A program made the translations under genes and the position numbers. Shown one piece after another: positions 1 through 6,530 of a stretch of DNA of 6,717 nt. Position 1 is the stretch's first letter; the number at the start of each line of letters is the position of its first letter. The stretch lies in contig JAITIG010000220.1 of the NCBI GenBank assembly GCA_031279575.1, positions 1 through 6,717 of the forward strand, written 5' to 3'. This DNA comes from Bifidobacteriaceae bacterium (lineage in GTDB: Bacteria > Actinomycetota > Actinomycetes > Actinomycetales > WQXJ01). The notes under the pieces are model-generated. The model had not been told where the DNA came from. It made no database searches and was given only the letters and a program-made list of their open reading frames with translations.

Positions 1-300
1 GGCGGCGGCAAGCGCGCCGGGGGCGGAAGCCGCTCCGGCGGCGGCAAGCGCGCCGGGGGCGGAAGCCGCTCCGGCGGCGGGAAGCGCGCCGGCTCCGCGG
101 GGCTCCCCGGCAGCAGACCCCCCGGCGGGAAGCGCGCCGCCGGCAGGCGCCCCGGCGGGGAGCGCTCCGGCCCCGCAGGGCTCCCCGGCGGTAGGCGCCC
201 CGGCGGGAAGCGCGCCGGGGGCGGAAGCCGCTCCGGCGGCGGGGAGCGCGCCGGCTCCGGGGGGCGCCCCGGCGGCAGGGGCTTCGGCGGGGGCTGGCGG
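1..300 (-). repeat. Ala/Gly/Pro repeat tail encoded at the end of the transglutaminase gene
   Basis: Residues 789-888 are almost only Ala, Gly and Pro, with scattered Leu, Ser, Glu, Thr, Arg and Cys. Recurrent words are GALPAG, GAASAPGAL and AGEP. A 54-residue higher-order unit (803-856) is visible as two related halves, each opening GAGALPA and closing GEPC or GEPR, and it starts again at 857. At DNA level the block near 46-96 recurs 162 bases away near 208-257. Positions 1-36 and 37-72 are identical 36-bp copies encoding a 12-residue unit. The tail continues past the window edge. Confidence 0.85.
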
Positions 301-2664
301 GGCGTAGGCGGCTTGCTCCACGGCCGCGGTCAGAGCCTCGAGCGCGGCGGCGGCCGGCGCCTGGTCCGCCGCCCGCAGCTGCGCCCCCACCTCGGCCGCG
401 AATCCGGCCGGGGTGCGCCAAAGCGGCGGCCCCAGCCCCAAATCGGCGGCGCTGGCGCAGACCTCATCCCAGGCGCCGGCCAGCCCGGCCCGCCACCGCC
501 TGCGGCGCAGCAGCCAGCGCCACCCGCCCGGCGCGGCCGCGGCCAAGGCCAAGGCCCCGAACATGGCGCAGGCCCACCCCGCCACCGAGGCCGCGCCGCC
601 CGCCGGGCGCCCGCCGGGCGGCGCGGCCGCGCTGGCGCCCGGCGTGGAGCCCTGGGCCGAAGGCCGGCTGGGGGAAGGGCTGGCGCCCGGGGCGGCGGAA
701 CTGGCCTGGACGCCCGCCGCGCGCTGGCTGGCGCCCACGGTGGGCTCGAAGCTGGTCCAGCCCAGTCCCTCGATGTACAGTTCCGGCCAGGCGTGCAACC
801 GGTCCGCCCCCACCGAGTAGAGCCCAATTTCGCGCCCGTCCGCGGCCAGCCCCCACTCCCCCGGTTCGGCCGAGCCGACCCGCTGGCCCGGCATGTAGCC
901 CACGGCGAGACGCGCCGGAATGCCAAGTTCGCGCGCCATCAGCGTCATGGCGGCCGCGTAGTGGACGCAATAGCCGGACTTGTCCTCCAGGAACCGCGCG
1001 ATCACCTGGCCTTGGTCGCCGCCATCGGCCGGCTCGGCGGGCGCGTCCAGGGAGTACTCGAAGCCCGCCTCCTGGAAGTAGGCGACCAGCGCCGCGCCCT
1101 GCGCGTAGGCCAAGGCGCCCGGCACCGCCTGGGCGGATGGGTCGGCCGCCGCGCCGGCCACCGCCTGGCGCGCTGTCAGGCCAATCGCCGCGGGCAGGCC
1201 CGGCGGCAGCGCCAGGTAGCGGGCGGCATCCTCCAACGGGCCGTACAACGGGTCGCCGCTGGCCGCCCGGTCGCCGTGGCCGGGTCCGAAGCGGTATTGG
1301 CCCACCGTGTAGGTGGTCTCATCCCCCGCCGCCAGGTTGAACTCTTCGCTGGCGCCCTCCTGCGGCGTCTGGTACTCCCGCCAGACGCTGCCGCCCGCGC
1401 CCACGCCCGCGCCCGCGCCGGCGCCCGGCTCGACGGTTTGGCCGGCGCCGCCCCCGGCGGCCGCGGCGGCGGCGCTGGCCGGGTTGCCCGGGGTGCCCCA
1501 AAGCACGGTGTAGCCCGCCTCGGCGCCGTCCGGCCAGCCCAGCTGAAGGGTTCTATCGGCCTGGTCCAAATACAGCGGCCCGGAGGTCCCCCACAGGTCC
1601 AGCGCCAGGTAGGGGGCCGGCAGCCAGGCCGAATCCAGGGCTTTGAGCTGCACCGCCACCGGCTCGACCGCGCCCAGCGGCGCCACTGGCGCATCCATCG
1701 CCAAGGCCCCGTCCCAAGCCAAGTTGGTAGGCGCCTCGAAGGCGATCTGCGCCCCGTCCACATGGCGCCACTCGGCGCCGTCGAATTCGCTCAGCGCGGT
1801 CAGCCGCAAGTAGACCGGCTCGGTCGCGGCCGTGGCGTAGCGCAAAACCTCGTAGTTGGCTTGCTCGCGCAGGTCGCGGCTGACATCGACCAGTGGGCTG
1901 TCAGCCCCGACAACCTGCCGCGCGCCGCCCTGGGAGCCGTAGGGGATGGTCCAGTTCTCGCCGCCGCGCACCAACGCGCCGCCGGCCAACCCCGGCGCCA
2001 GCGAGGCCGCCAGCCCAAGCCCGGCCGCCCCGGCCACCAGCGCCGCCGGGGTGGCGCGCGCCGCCAGCCGCCACCGCCCCGCCCCCGCAATCCAGGCCGG
2101 CGGCACAGGCGAGGTCGCCGCCAGCAGCCCCAGGTAGCACACCAGGCTCGGCGCCAGGGCCAGGACAGGCAGCCCGGAGCGCACAAACGCCACCGTCACC
2201 ACCAGCACCAGCAAAGCGAACATGCCGGTCGCGGCCGCCGCCCGCAGCGTCACCGTGTACCAGTCAAAGGCCCAGGCCAGCAGCCCGCCGCTGATCCCCA
2301 GCAAGGCGCACAGCCCCTCGGAGGGGGCCAGCGGCGCGACGTCGACCAGAAAGGTCCGCCCCAGGCCTTGGCCCATCTCCCAAAACCGCTCCGCCACCGC
2401 CCGGTTGGGCAGCGCCCACAGCCAGGCGACATCGCTGGCGAAGGCCACCACCTGCGCCAACGGCAGCAACAAGATCTGGCACAGCCCCACCGTGCGGTCT
2501 TTCAGCCCGGCCGCCCGCCCCACCGCCCCAACCGCGAACACCAGCCCGCCAAACCCCACGTACCAGCCAATCCAGGTGTTCCCGGCCACCAGGTAGCGCA
2601 GCGGCACAATCAGCGACAGATACAGCGCCACCATCATGGCTTTGCCGCCCAGCCCCGGCCTCAC
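1..2664 (-). CDS. TgpA-like membrane transglutaminase, 3' end beyond window
   Basis: The frame is open for 888 codons from GTG at 2664 to the window edge, without a stop. Seen: about six or seven hydrophobic segments in residues 10-227, then a large polar region. This carries a transglutaminase-like core with Cys566 in SGYCVHYAAAM, His624 in LHAWPELYIEGLGW and Glu640 in FEPT. A Pro/Ser/Ala linker (about 650-690), another membrane helix (about 692-711) and a cytoplasmic domain (about 720-788) follow. This matches the DUF3488 / transglutaminase core / DUF4129-like layout of TgpA proteins. The third catalytic position is Glu rather than Asp, which I believe is common in actinobacterial relatives. 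The active site should lie outside the membrane, acting on an unknown envelope substrate. A Gly/Ala-rich insert occupies about 394-424, and residues 789-888 are repetitive and look like an extension beyond the usual end. The GTG start has a good ribosome site; Met10 or Met11 (2637, 2634) is the alternative. Family call firm, biological role inferred. Confidence 0.9.
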   Translation of the reverse strand, partial: MRPGLGGKAMMVALYLSLIVPLRYLVAGNTWIGWYVGFGGLVFAVGAVGRAAGLKDRTVGLCQILLLPLAQVVAFASDVAWLWALPNRAVAERFWEMGQGLGRTFLVDVAPLAPSEGLCALLGISGGLLAWAFDWYTVTLRAAAATGMFALLVLVVTVAFVRSGLPVLALAPSLVCYLGLLAATSPVPPAWIAGAGRWRLAARATPAALVAGAAGLGLAASLAPGLAGGALVRGGENWTIPYGSQGGARQVVGADSPLVDVSRDLREQANYEVLRYATAATEPVYLRLTALSEFDGAEWRHVDGAQIAFEAPTNLAWDGALAMDAPVAPLGAVEPVAVQLKALDSAWLPAPYLALDLWGTSGPLYLDQADRTLQLGWPDGAEAGYTVLWGTPGNPASAAAAAAGGGAGQTVEPGAGAGAGVGAGGSVWREYQTPQEGASEEFNLAAGDETTYTVGQYRFGPGHGDRAASGDPLYGPLEDAARYLALPPGLPAAIGLTARQAVAGAAADPSAQAVPGALAYAQGAALVAYFQEAGFEYSLDAPAEPADGGDQGQVIARFLEDKSGYCVHYAAAMTLMARELGIPARLAVGYMPGQRVGSAEPGEWGLAADGREIGLYSVGADRLHAWPELYIEGLGWTSFEPTVGASQRAAGVQASSAAPGASPSPSRPSAQGSTPGASAAAPPGGRPAGGAASVAGWACAMFGALALAAAAPGGWRWLLRRRRWRAGLAGAWDEVCASAADLGLGPPLWRTPAGFAAEVGAQLRAADQAPAAAALEALTAAVEQAAYAPPAPAEAPAAGAPPGAGALPAAGAASAPGALPAGAPTAGEPCGAGALPAGAPAGGALPAGGSAAGEPRGAGALPAAGAASAPGALAAAGAASAPGALAAA

Positions 2665-3911
2665 GCCCCCACCTCCGCCACCACCCAGCCCGCCCGGGCC
2701 ACCTCCACCCGCTGCCGCGCCGCCTCCCCCACCAGCCACAACACCCCAGGATGGGCCAACCCGCCGGCACTGCGCAGCTCGGCTAGGAGGTCGGAGTCAA
2801 GCTGGGCCAGGGCGCCGTAGATGGGCCCGGTCGCCCCCCGGGAGCCGAAATCGCCCGCCAGCCGCGCCACCCAGTTGCCCGATGCCGCTTGCCCCAGTTC
2901 CACCCGCGCGAACGCCTCCAGCACGGGGTCGGCGCCGCCGCCCGGCGTGAAGCGGGCGGGCGGGCCGGGGGCGCGCAGCGGCGCCAGGCGCACGGTGTGG
3001 CGCGCCCGCAGCAGTTTGACCGCGACGGAGGCGGCGATCGACAAGGCCTGCTCGGCGGCCTCGCCCGGCGGGGCGGCATCGTCCACCAAAATCCAGGCGT
3101 CTGGCAGGGCCCGCCGCACCGTCTGGCGCACCATCAGCCGGTCGCGGCGGGCGGTGGCCTTCCAATGCACCAGCCGGCGCGGGTCGCCGGGCTGGTAGTC
3201 GCGCACCGCGCTCGGGTCGGTGACCCTCTCAGCCACCAGGCTGGAGCGGACCTGGTGGCGGTCGCTGTCCGCCTCCGGCCACGGCACTTCGAGTTCGACC
3301 AGCGGCGGCCCAACCACCAGCGGGGCCCTGCGGGAGGCCGGCTGGGCCACTGCGACCAGCCCCAATGGGCCGCGGTAGCCAACTTGGGCCGGGCCCAGCT
3401 GGAACACGCCGCGCTCGGGCGGGGTGAAGCTGTAGCCCAGCGCCGTGCCTGCCCGGTTGGGGTTGGCCGGGGCTCGGCCCCAAGGCGTCCAGTCCCACAC
3501 CGCCAGGGCCGGCCACGCCCGGGCCTCGCCGCCGGGCGGGGGGACCAGCCCAATCGCCACCGGGCGGCCCCGGGTGGCCGGCGCGGACGGCATCGTGCGC
3601 TGGAAGAAGCTGGGGGCGGGGGCCAAGCGCGCCACCGCCCAGCTGGACAGGACCGCGCCCAGCAGCGCCACGGCGCCGAACATCGCGTCCGAGCGCTCAA
3701 ACAGCAAAGCGGTCGCCAGCAGCAGCCCGCCCATCAGCGCCAGGGCCCAGCCGCGGCCGGTCGGTTTGACTTGGCGGGCGGCCCCCCGGGCTGGCCGGCG
3801 GGCGGCGGGCCGGGCTGGCTGGCGGTCGGCGGGCCGGGCGGGCCGGCGGGCGGCGGGCCAGGCTGGCCGGGCGGGCCGGGCTGGCCGGGCTGGCCGGCGG
3901 GCGGGGCGCAT
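2661..3911 (-). CDS. DUF58 family membrane-anchored protein
   Basis: A 416-residue protein. Seen: an Arg/Pro/Ala-rich N-terminus (2-46), two hydrophobic helices (about 54-71 and 77-96), a beta-rich middle region, and the DUF58 signature RDYQPGDPRRLVHWKATAR at 237-255. A von Willebrand A-like fold follows, beginning DAWILVDDAA at about 271; I see no complete DxSxS metal site. DUF58 proteins are usually encoded beside MoxR ATPases and are thought to be their partners or targets, but their biochemistry is poorly known. The ATG at 3911 overlaps the MoxR stop as TGATG, and the gene's own TGA overlaps the next GTG start, so translational coupling is likely. No clear Shine-Dalgarno precedes the ATG, which fits coupling. 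The frame is open further upstream to 4037, but that would overlap the MoxR gene. Met60, inside the first helix, is too late to be a natural start. Confidence 0.92.
   Translation of the reverse strand: MRPARRPARPARPARPAWPAARRPARPADRQPARPAARRPARGAARQVKPTGRGWALALMGGLLLATALLFERSDAMFGAVALLGAVLSSWAVARLAPAPSFFQRTMPSAPATRGRPVAIGLVPPPGGEARAWPALAVWDWTPWGRAPANPNRAGTALGYSFTPPERGVFQLGPAQVGYRGPLGLVAVAQPASRRAPLVVGPPLVELEVPWPEADSDRHQVRSSLVAERVTDPSAVRDYQPGDPRRLVHWKATARRDRLMVRQTVRRALPDAWILVDDAAPPGEAAEQALSIAASVAVKLLRARHTVRLAPLRAPGPPARFTPGGGADPVLEAFARVELGQAASGNWVARLAGDFGSRGATGPIYGALAQLDSDLLAELRSAGGLAHPGVLWLVGEAARQRVEVARAGWVVAEVGA
2671..2676 (-). promoter_or_regulatory. Ribosome binding site deciding the GTG start of the transglutaminase gene
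   Basis: The minus strand reads GGAGGT, then six bases, then GTG at 2664-2662. This near-ideal Shine-Dalgarno sequence lies inside the last codons of the DUF58 gene. It favours the GTG whose last two bases and next base form the DUF58 stop (GTGA), over the ATG codons 27-30 bases downstream, which have no comparable site. Confidence 0.75.
3774..3908 (-). repeat. Arg-Pro-Ala repeat at the DUF58 N-terminus
   Basis: Residues 2-46 are built from RPA and RRPA words, as in RPARPARPAWPA, with only a few other residues. The DNA shows short repeats of gccgggctggcc and ggccggcgggcgg. The segment precedes the first membrane helix and carries many arginines, so by the positive-inside rule it should face the cytoplasm. 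It may be a true extension or repeat expansion at the start of the gene. Confidence 0.8.
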
Positions 3912-4900
3912 CAGGGCTGGATGGGGACGGGCACCGGCACGCCAGCCACGCACTGGCGGATGATGGCCGCGGCTTGGACCATGGCCTCCCGGCCGCGGGC
4001 CGGGGTGGCCGGGACAATCCGGTGCGCCAAGACGCACTCGGCCAGGGCTTGGACGTCATCGGGCAGGACATAGGCCCGCCCTTGCACGGCGGCGCGCGCT
4101 TTGGCGGCCGTGACCAGGTGGATCGCGGCCCGGGGCGAGGCCCCCAAGGCGAGCGCCGGGCTGCGGCGGGTGGAGCGGGTCAAGGCGACGGCGTAGTCGC
4201 GCACCGGCTCGGCGATGAAGGTGCGCCGGGCGGCGGCGATCATGCGCTGGGCGTCGGCCAAGGAGACCACGGGGCTGGCTTGGGCTATCGGCTCGTCCAG
4301 GTCGCGGGCGCGGACCAGGGCGCGTTCGGCCTCCTCGTCGGGGTAGCCCAGGCTAACTCGGGCCATGAAGCGGTCCCGCTGGGCCTCGAGCAGCGCGTGG
4401 GTGCCTTCCATGTCAATCGGGTTCTGGGTCGCGACAACATGGAACGGGCGCGGCAGGAGGTGCGCCGCGCCATCGACCGTGACTTGGCCCTCCTCCATGG
4501 ACTCGAGCAGGGCGGATTGGGTGCGGGGGCTGGCCCGGTTGATCTCGTCGGCGATCACCAGGTTTGCGAAGATTGGCCCCGGCTCGAAATCGAATTGGCG
4601 CGTGGCCTGGTTGAAGATAGGGGCTCCAGTCACATCGGAGGGGAGCAGGTCCGGGGTGAACTGGATCCGTTTGACGCTCGCCCCAATCGAGGCCGCCAGC
4701 GCCCGGGCCAGCATGGTCTTGCCCACCCCGGGCACATCCTCGATCAAAACGTGGCCGGCCGCCAGAAACGTGGTGACGCTTAGCTCAACCGCCTCGGTTT
4801 GGCCTGAGATGACGCGCCGCACATTGGCTGTGATCGCCGCCGCGCCACGCGCCACCTGCTCCGGCGTGAGTGCTTCCGGCGCCGCCAGGCTGGCGTTCAT
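3911..4900 (-). CDS. MoxR-family AAA+ ATPase
   Basis: A 329-residue protein, the usual MoxR length. Seen in order: Walker A EDVPGVGKTML (54-64), the SDVTGAPIFNQ region (88-98), Walker B LVIADEINRASPRTQSALLESMEE (114-137), sensor 1 VVATQNPIDMEGT (156-167), sensor 2 GASPRAAI (253-260), and the C-terminal helical lid with YVLPDDV (277-283). All expected nucleotide-binding and hydrolysis residues are present. MoxR ATPases act as chaperone-like machines, often on proteins with von Willebrand A domains, and the adjacent DUF58 protein is the obvious candidate partner. The ATG at 4900 is preceded by AAAGGGG four bases away. The frame stays open upstream to 5158, but that stretch is Gly-rich and unlike the family. 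One oddity is EGTHALLEAQRDRF (165-178), where the family usually reads EGTYPLPEAQLDRF. It is the first gene of the operon. Confidence 0.95.
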   Translation of the reverse strand: MNASLAAPEALTPEQVARGAAAITANVRRVISGQTEAVELSVTTFLAAGHVLIEDVPGVGKTMLARALAASIGASVKRIQFTPDLLPSDVTGAPIFNQATRQFDFEPGPIFANLVIADEINRASPRTQSALLESMEEGQVTVDGAAHLLPRPFHVVATQNPIDMEGTHALLEAQRDRFMARVSLGYPDEEAERALVRARDLDEPIAQASPVVSLADAQRMIAAARRTFIAEPVRDYAVALTRSTRRSPALALGASPRAAIHLVTAAKARAAVQGRAYVLPDDVQALAECVLAHRIVPATPARGREAMVQAAAIIRQCVAGVPVPVPIQP

Positions 4901-4986
4901 CTGTCCCCTTTCACGGGCCCCCGCCCCCGGGTTACTGGCGCGGGCCACCCTTGGGCCGGGCAGCCGGCGGCGGCATTGACCTCCCC

Positions 4987-4992
4987 AGTGTA
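4987..4992 (-). promoter_or_regulatory. Possible -10 element of the MoxR operon promoter
   Basis: The minus strand reads GTTTACACT here, with TACACT fitting the loose actinobacterial -10 pattern TAnnnT. It lies 87 bases upstream of the MoxR start. No good -35 hexamer is found 16-19 bases further upstream, so this is only a candidate. Confidence 0.2.
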
Positions 4993-5055
4993 AACGTTGA
5001 GTTCGGCTCCCGAGCTTTGGATGGCTTGTCCACGTCGGCGCCCTAATTCGGCCCG

Positions 5056-5113
5056 CTGCGCCTCTAACGGCCCCAAACCCTCCAAACCCCCCTGTTACAG
5101 GCACTTCGACCAC
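5056..5113. repeat. Hairpin module, left copy
   Basis: The right arm GTTACAGGCACTTCGACCAC (5094-5113) is nearly the same as the right arm of the module at 6624-6678. Its inverted partner, around 5058-5068 (gcgcctctaac), pairs at 8 of 11 positions, so this copy is degenerate. Following sequence up to about 5175 also resembles that near 6571-6605. It lies about 160-210 bases upstream of the MoxR start. Confidence 0.6.
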
Positions 5114-5191
5114 GGGCCCGCCAAGCCCGCCCCCGCCCCCCACCCCCAGACCAGGCACGATGCCGCCCGGCCGGCCGGCCGCACCGCCCGA

Positions 5192-5270
5192 CCGCCTGGT
5201 CCCGGGGGCGCCCGCCCACCCCGGGGGGCGCCGCCTGGTCCGGGGCGAGGCCCGCCCAGCCCGCGGGGCG
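5192..5270. repeat. Two-copy tandem repeat of about 39 bp
   Basis: The word ccgcctggtcc at 5192-5202 recurs at 5231-5241. In both copies it is followed by a similar run containing cccgccca and ending in a gggg-rich stretch. The copies are imperfect and very GC-rich, so part of the likeness may come from composition. Confidence 0.5.
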
Positions 5271-5323
5271 CCAACCCCACAGAACTCGCGCCGGAGGCGA
5301 GAACTGTAGAGTTACGCGCGCCG

Positions 5324-5515
5324 CCGGGGTTCGGGAATAGGCGGGGCGGTTGGGCTGTTGGGAACTATTGACGCGCTCGCGACCGCCGCCGGCGCTGACC
5401 AGCGGCGACCGGGTACCAATCCCCGCCTCGCCGCCGGTCCGGTGCATCGCAGCCGCCTTGGGCAGCGGGCGCGTCACCCACTTCCCTCTGGCGCTACCCC
5501 GTACGCCAGCGCCGG
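5324..5515 (+). repeat. Direct-repeat module, copy A
   Basis: This segment aligns with 6244-6438. From 5333 to 5442 the alignment runs without gaps at a fixed distance of 921 bases, and I count 89 of 110 positions identical. Best-kept blocks are gggaataggc, gggctgttgggaacta and caatccccgcctcgccgccgg (split here across 5417-5437). A single-base indel lies at each end of the gapless part, and likeness continues through acgccagcgccg. Confidence 0.8.
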
Positions 5516-5560
5516 CCCGCGGCCGGCCGCCGCCCGCCTGCGCGCCAAGACACGCCGGGC

Positions 5561-5640
5561 GGTCCCATGTTTCCGGCAGAGATCGCGACCAAGCGGTCCC
5601 ATGTTCCCGGCAAACAGGTGGTCCCAAGCATCTGGCAGAA
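5561..5640 (+). repeat. Three degenerate 21-bp sites in tandem
   Basis: Sites begin at 5561, 5595 and 5620. They share GGTCCCATGTTTCCGGCA in site 1, GGTCCCATGTTCCCGGCA in site 2 and GGTCCCAAGCATCTGGCA in site 3. Sites 1 and 2 agree at 18 of 21 positions, sites 1 and 3 at 16 of 21. The spacing is 34 then 25 bases. The arrangement resembles protein-binding sites, such as the repeated sites found inside the ends of IS21-family elements, but no transposase gene is present. Confidence 0.6.
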
Positions 5641-5735
5641 AGCCCGCCCTTCGCAATTTAGCCAGCGGTCGGGGCCGGGGTTGGGGTTTCGGCGGGTTGG
5701 GCTTGGCCGAGCGGGGCGCGGCGGATCGGCGTTGG

Positions 5736-5793
5736 CGAGGGCCTTGCACCAGGACGGCGATGCTTCGTCCGACCGGCCCAGGCAAGGCCCTCG
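5736..5793. repeat. Nested inverted repeat, 12-bp perfect arms
   Basis: CGAGGGCCTTGC at 5736-5747 is the exact reverse complement of GCAAGGCCCTCG at 5782-5793. The 34-base loop holds a second inverted repeat, GGACG (5752-5756) with CGTCC (5766-5770). No run of T follows on either strand, so it is not a standard intrinsic terminator. Confidence 0.6.
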
Positions 5794-6103
5794 TGTCCCA
5801 CGTTACCTTCTCCGCTCCCGATCTCGAAAGTCTTCGGTCTCCATGCCACTGCCCATCGTCGCCCCGACGCGCCGCGCCCAGCGCGCCCAGTTGGATTGCC
5901 CGCGCCCCGTATCCCCAGGCCAGAGGCCCGTTTCCGGGTTAAGCAACCATAGAATCCCCACGAGTCTGCCGACGCGCCCAAAAGAAGCAACCGCGCAGGT
6001 CACGCCTCATTTTGAGCAGCGACATGGACGATCCTTCGATAGTTTCGCGGCTGAGCCTTAATCAACCCATCCTCGCCTACCGCCCCGCTCCGGGCAGCCA
6101 CGC

Positions 6104-6163
6104 TGGGCGCCCCTGGCCACCTCAGCGGGAAACCAGGTGGCCATCGCCGGCCAGTGGCGCCCA
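6104..6163. repeat. Two-level inverted repeat
   Basis: An outer pair, TGGGCGCC (6104-6111) with GGCGCCCA (6156-6163), encloses an inner pair, TGGCCACCT (6114-6122) with AGGTGGCCA (6135-6143). Both pairs are exact. The inner loop is 12 bases; the two stems are separated by 2 bases on the left and 12 on the right. Function unknown. Confidence 0.55.
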
Positions 6164-6243
6164 TCGCACCCGTCTGGCGCTGCTCGCCGCGGCGGTCACC
6201 GGCGGACCGAGCTTCAGCCTGTTGGATCTGGCGGATTTCGATT

Positions 6244-6438
6244 CCGGGGCTTTGGGAATAGGCAGAGCGGTCGGGCTGTTGGGAACTAATGACGCGCCCG
6301 CAGTTCCGACGCGTGCCGGCCAGCGGCGGGCGGGTATCAATCCCCGCCTCGCCGCCGGCCCGGCGCGGGCCGCCGCCCCGGGGCTGCGGGTGCGTCAACC
6401 CCTCCCTTCCCGGCGCTGCCCCAGACGCCAGCGCCGCC
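6244..6438 (+). repeat. Direct-repeat module, copy B
   Basis: This is the partner of the module at 5324-5515, in the same orientation. It carries the same ordered blocks (gggaataggc, gggctgttgggaacta, caatccccgcctcg, tgcgtcaaccc, acgccagcgccg). The sequences to its left and right differ from those around copy A. Confidence 0.8.
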
Positions 6439-6530
6439 CCGCCGCCGGTCCGGCGCGCGGCGCCCGGCTCGGGCCGCAGCCCCGGCGCCCACTCCCCTCC
6501 CAGCAAAACCCCAGAAACCAGCTCCGCCCC

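Noticed and set aside
313..2820. Open frame of 835 codons on the plus strand
   Set aside because: It lies antisense to the transglutaminase gene, whose catalytic motifs and membrane segments are unmistakable. Its product is a composition-driven Arg/Gly/Pro/Gln-rich string with no domain.
3912..4037. Upstream extension of the DUF58 gene
   Set aside because: It would overlap the MoxR gene by 127 bases with no homologous sequence; the TGATG junction is the natural start.
2889..4073. Open frame of 394 codons on the plus strand
   Set aside because: It is antisense to the DUF58 gene and has no recognisable motif; long antisense frames are expected at this GC content.
4901..5158. Upstream extension of the MoxR gene
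   Set aside because: The extra N-terminus is Gly-rich and unlike the family, runs through a repeated hairpin module, and the ATG at 4900 has its own ribosome site and gives normal family length.
5064..5627. Minus-strand open frame of 187 codons
   Set aside because: It runs through tandem sites and repeat modules, has no domain, and differences between the duplicated copies are not concentrated at its third codon positions.
5561..5640. CRISPR array
   Set aside because: There are only three degenerate repeats with unequal short spacing, and no cas gene in the window.
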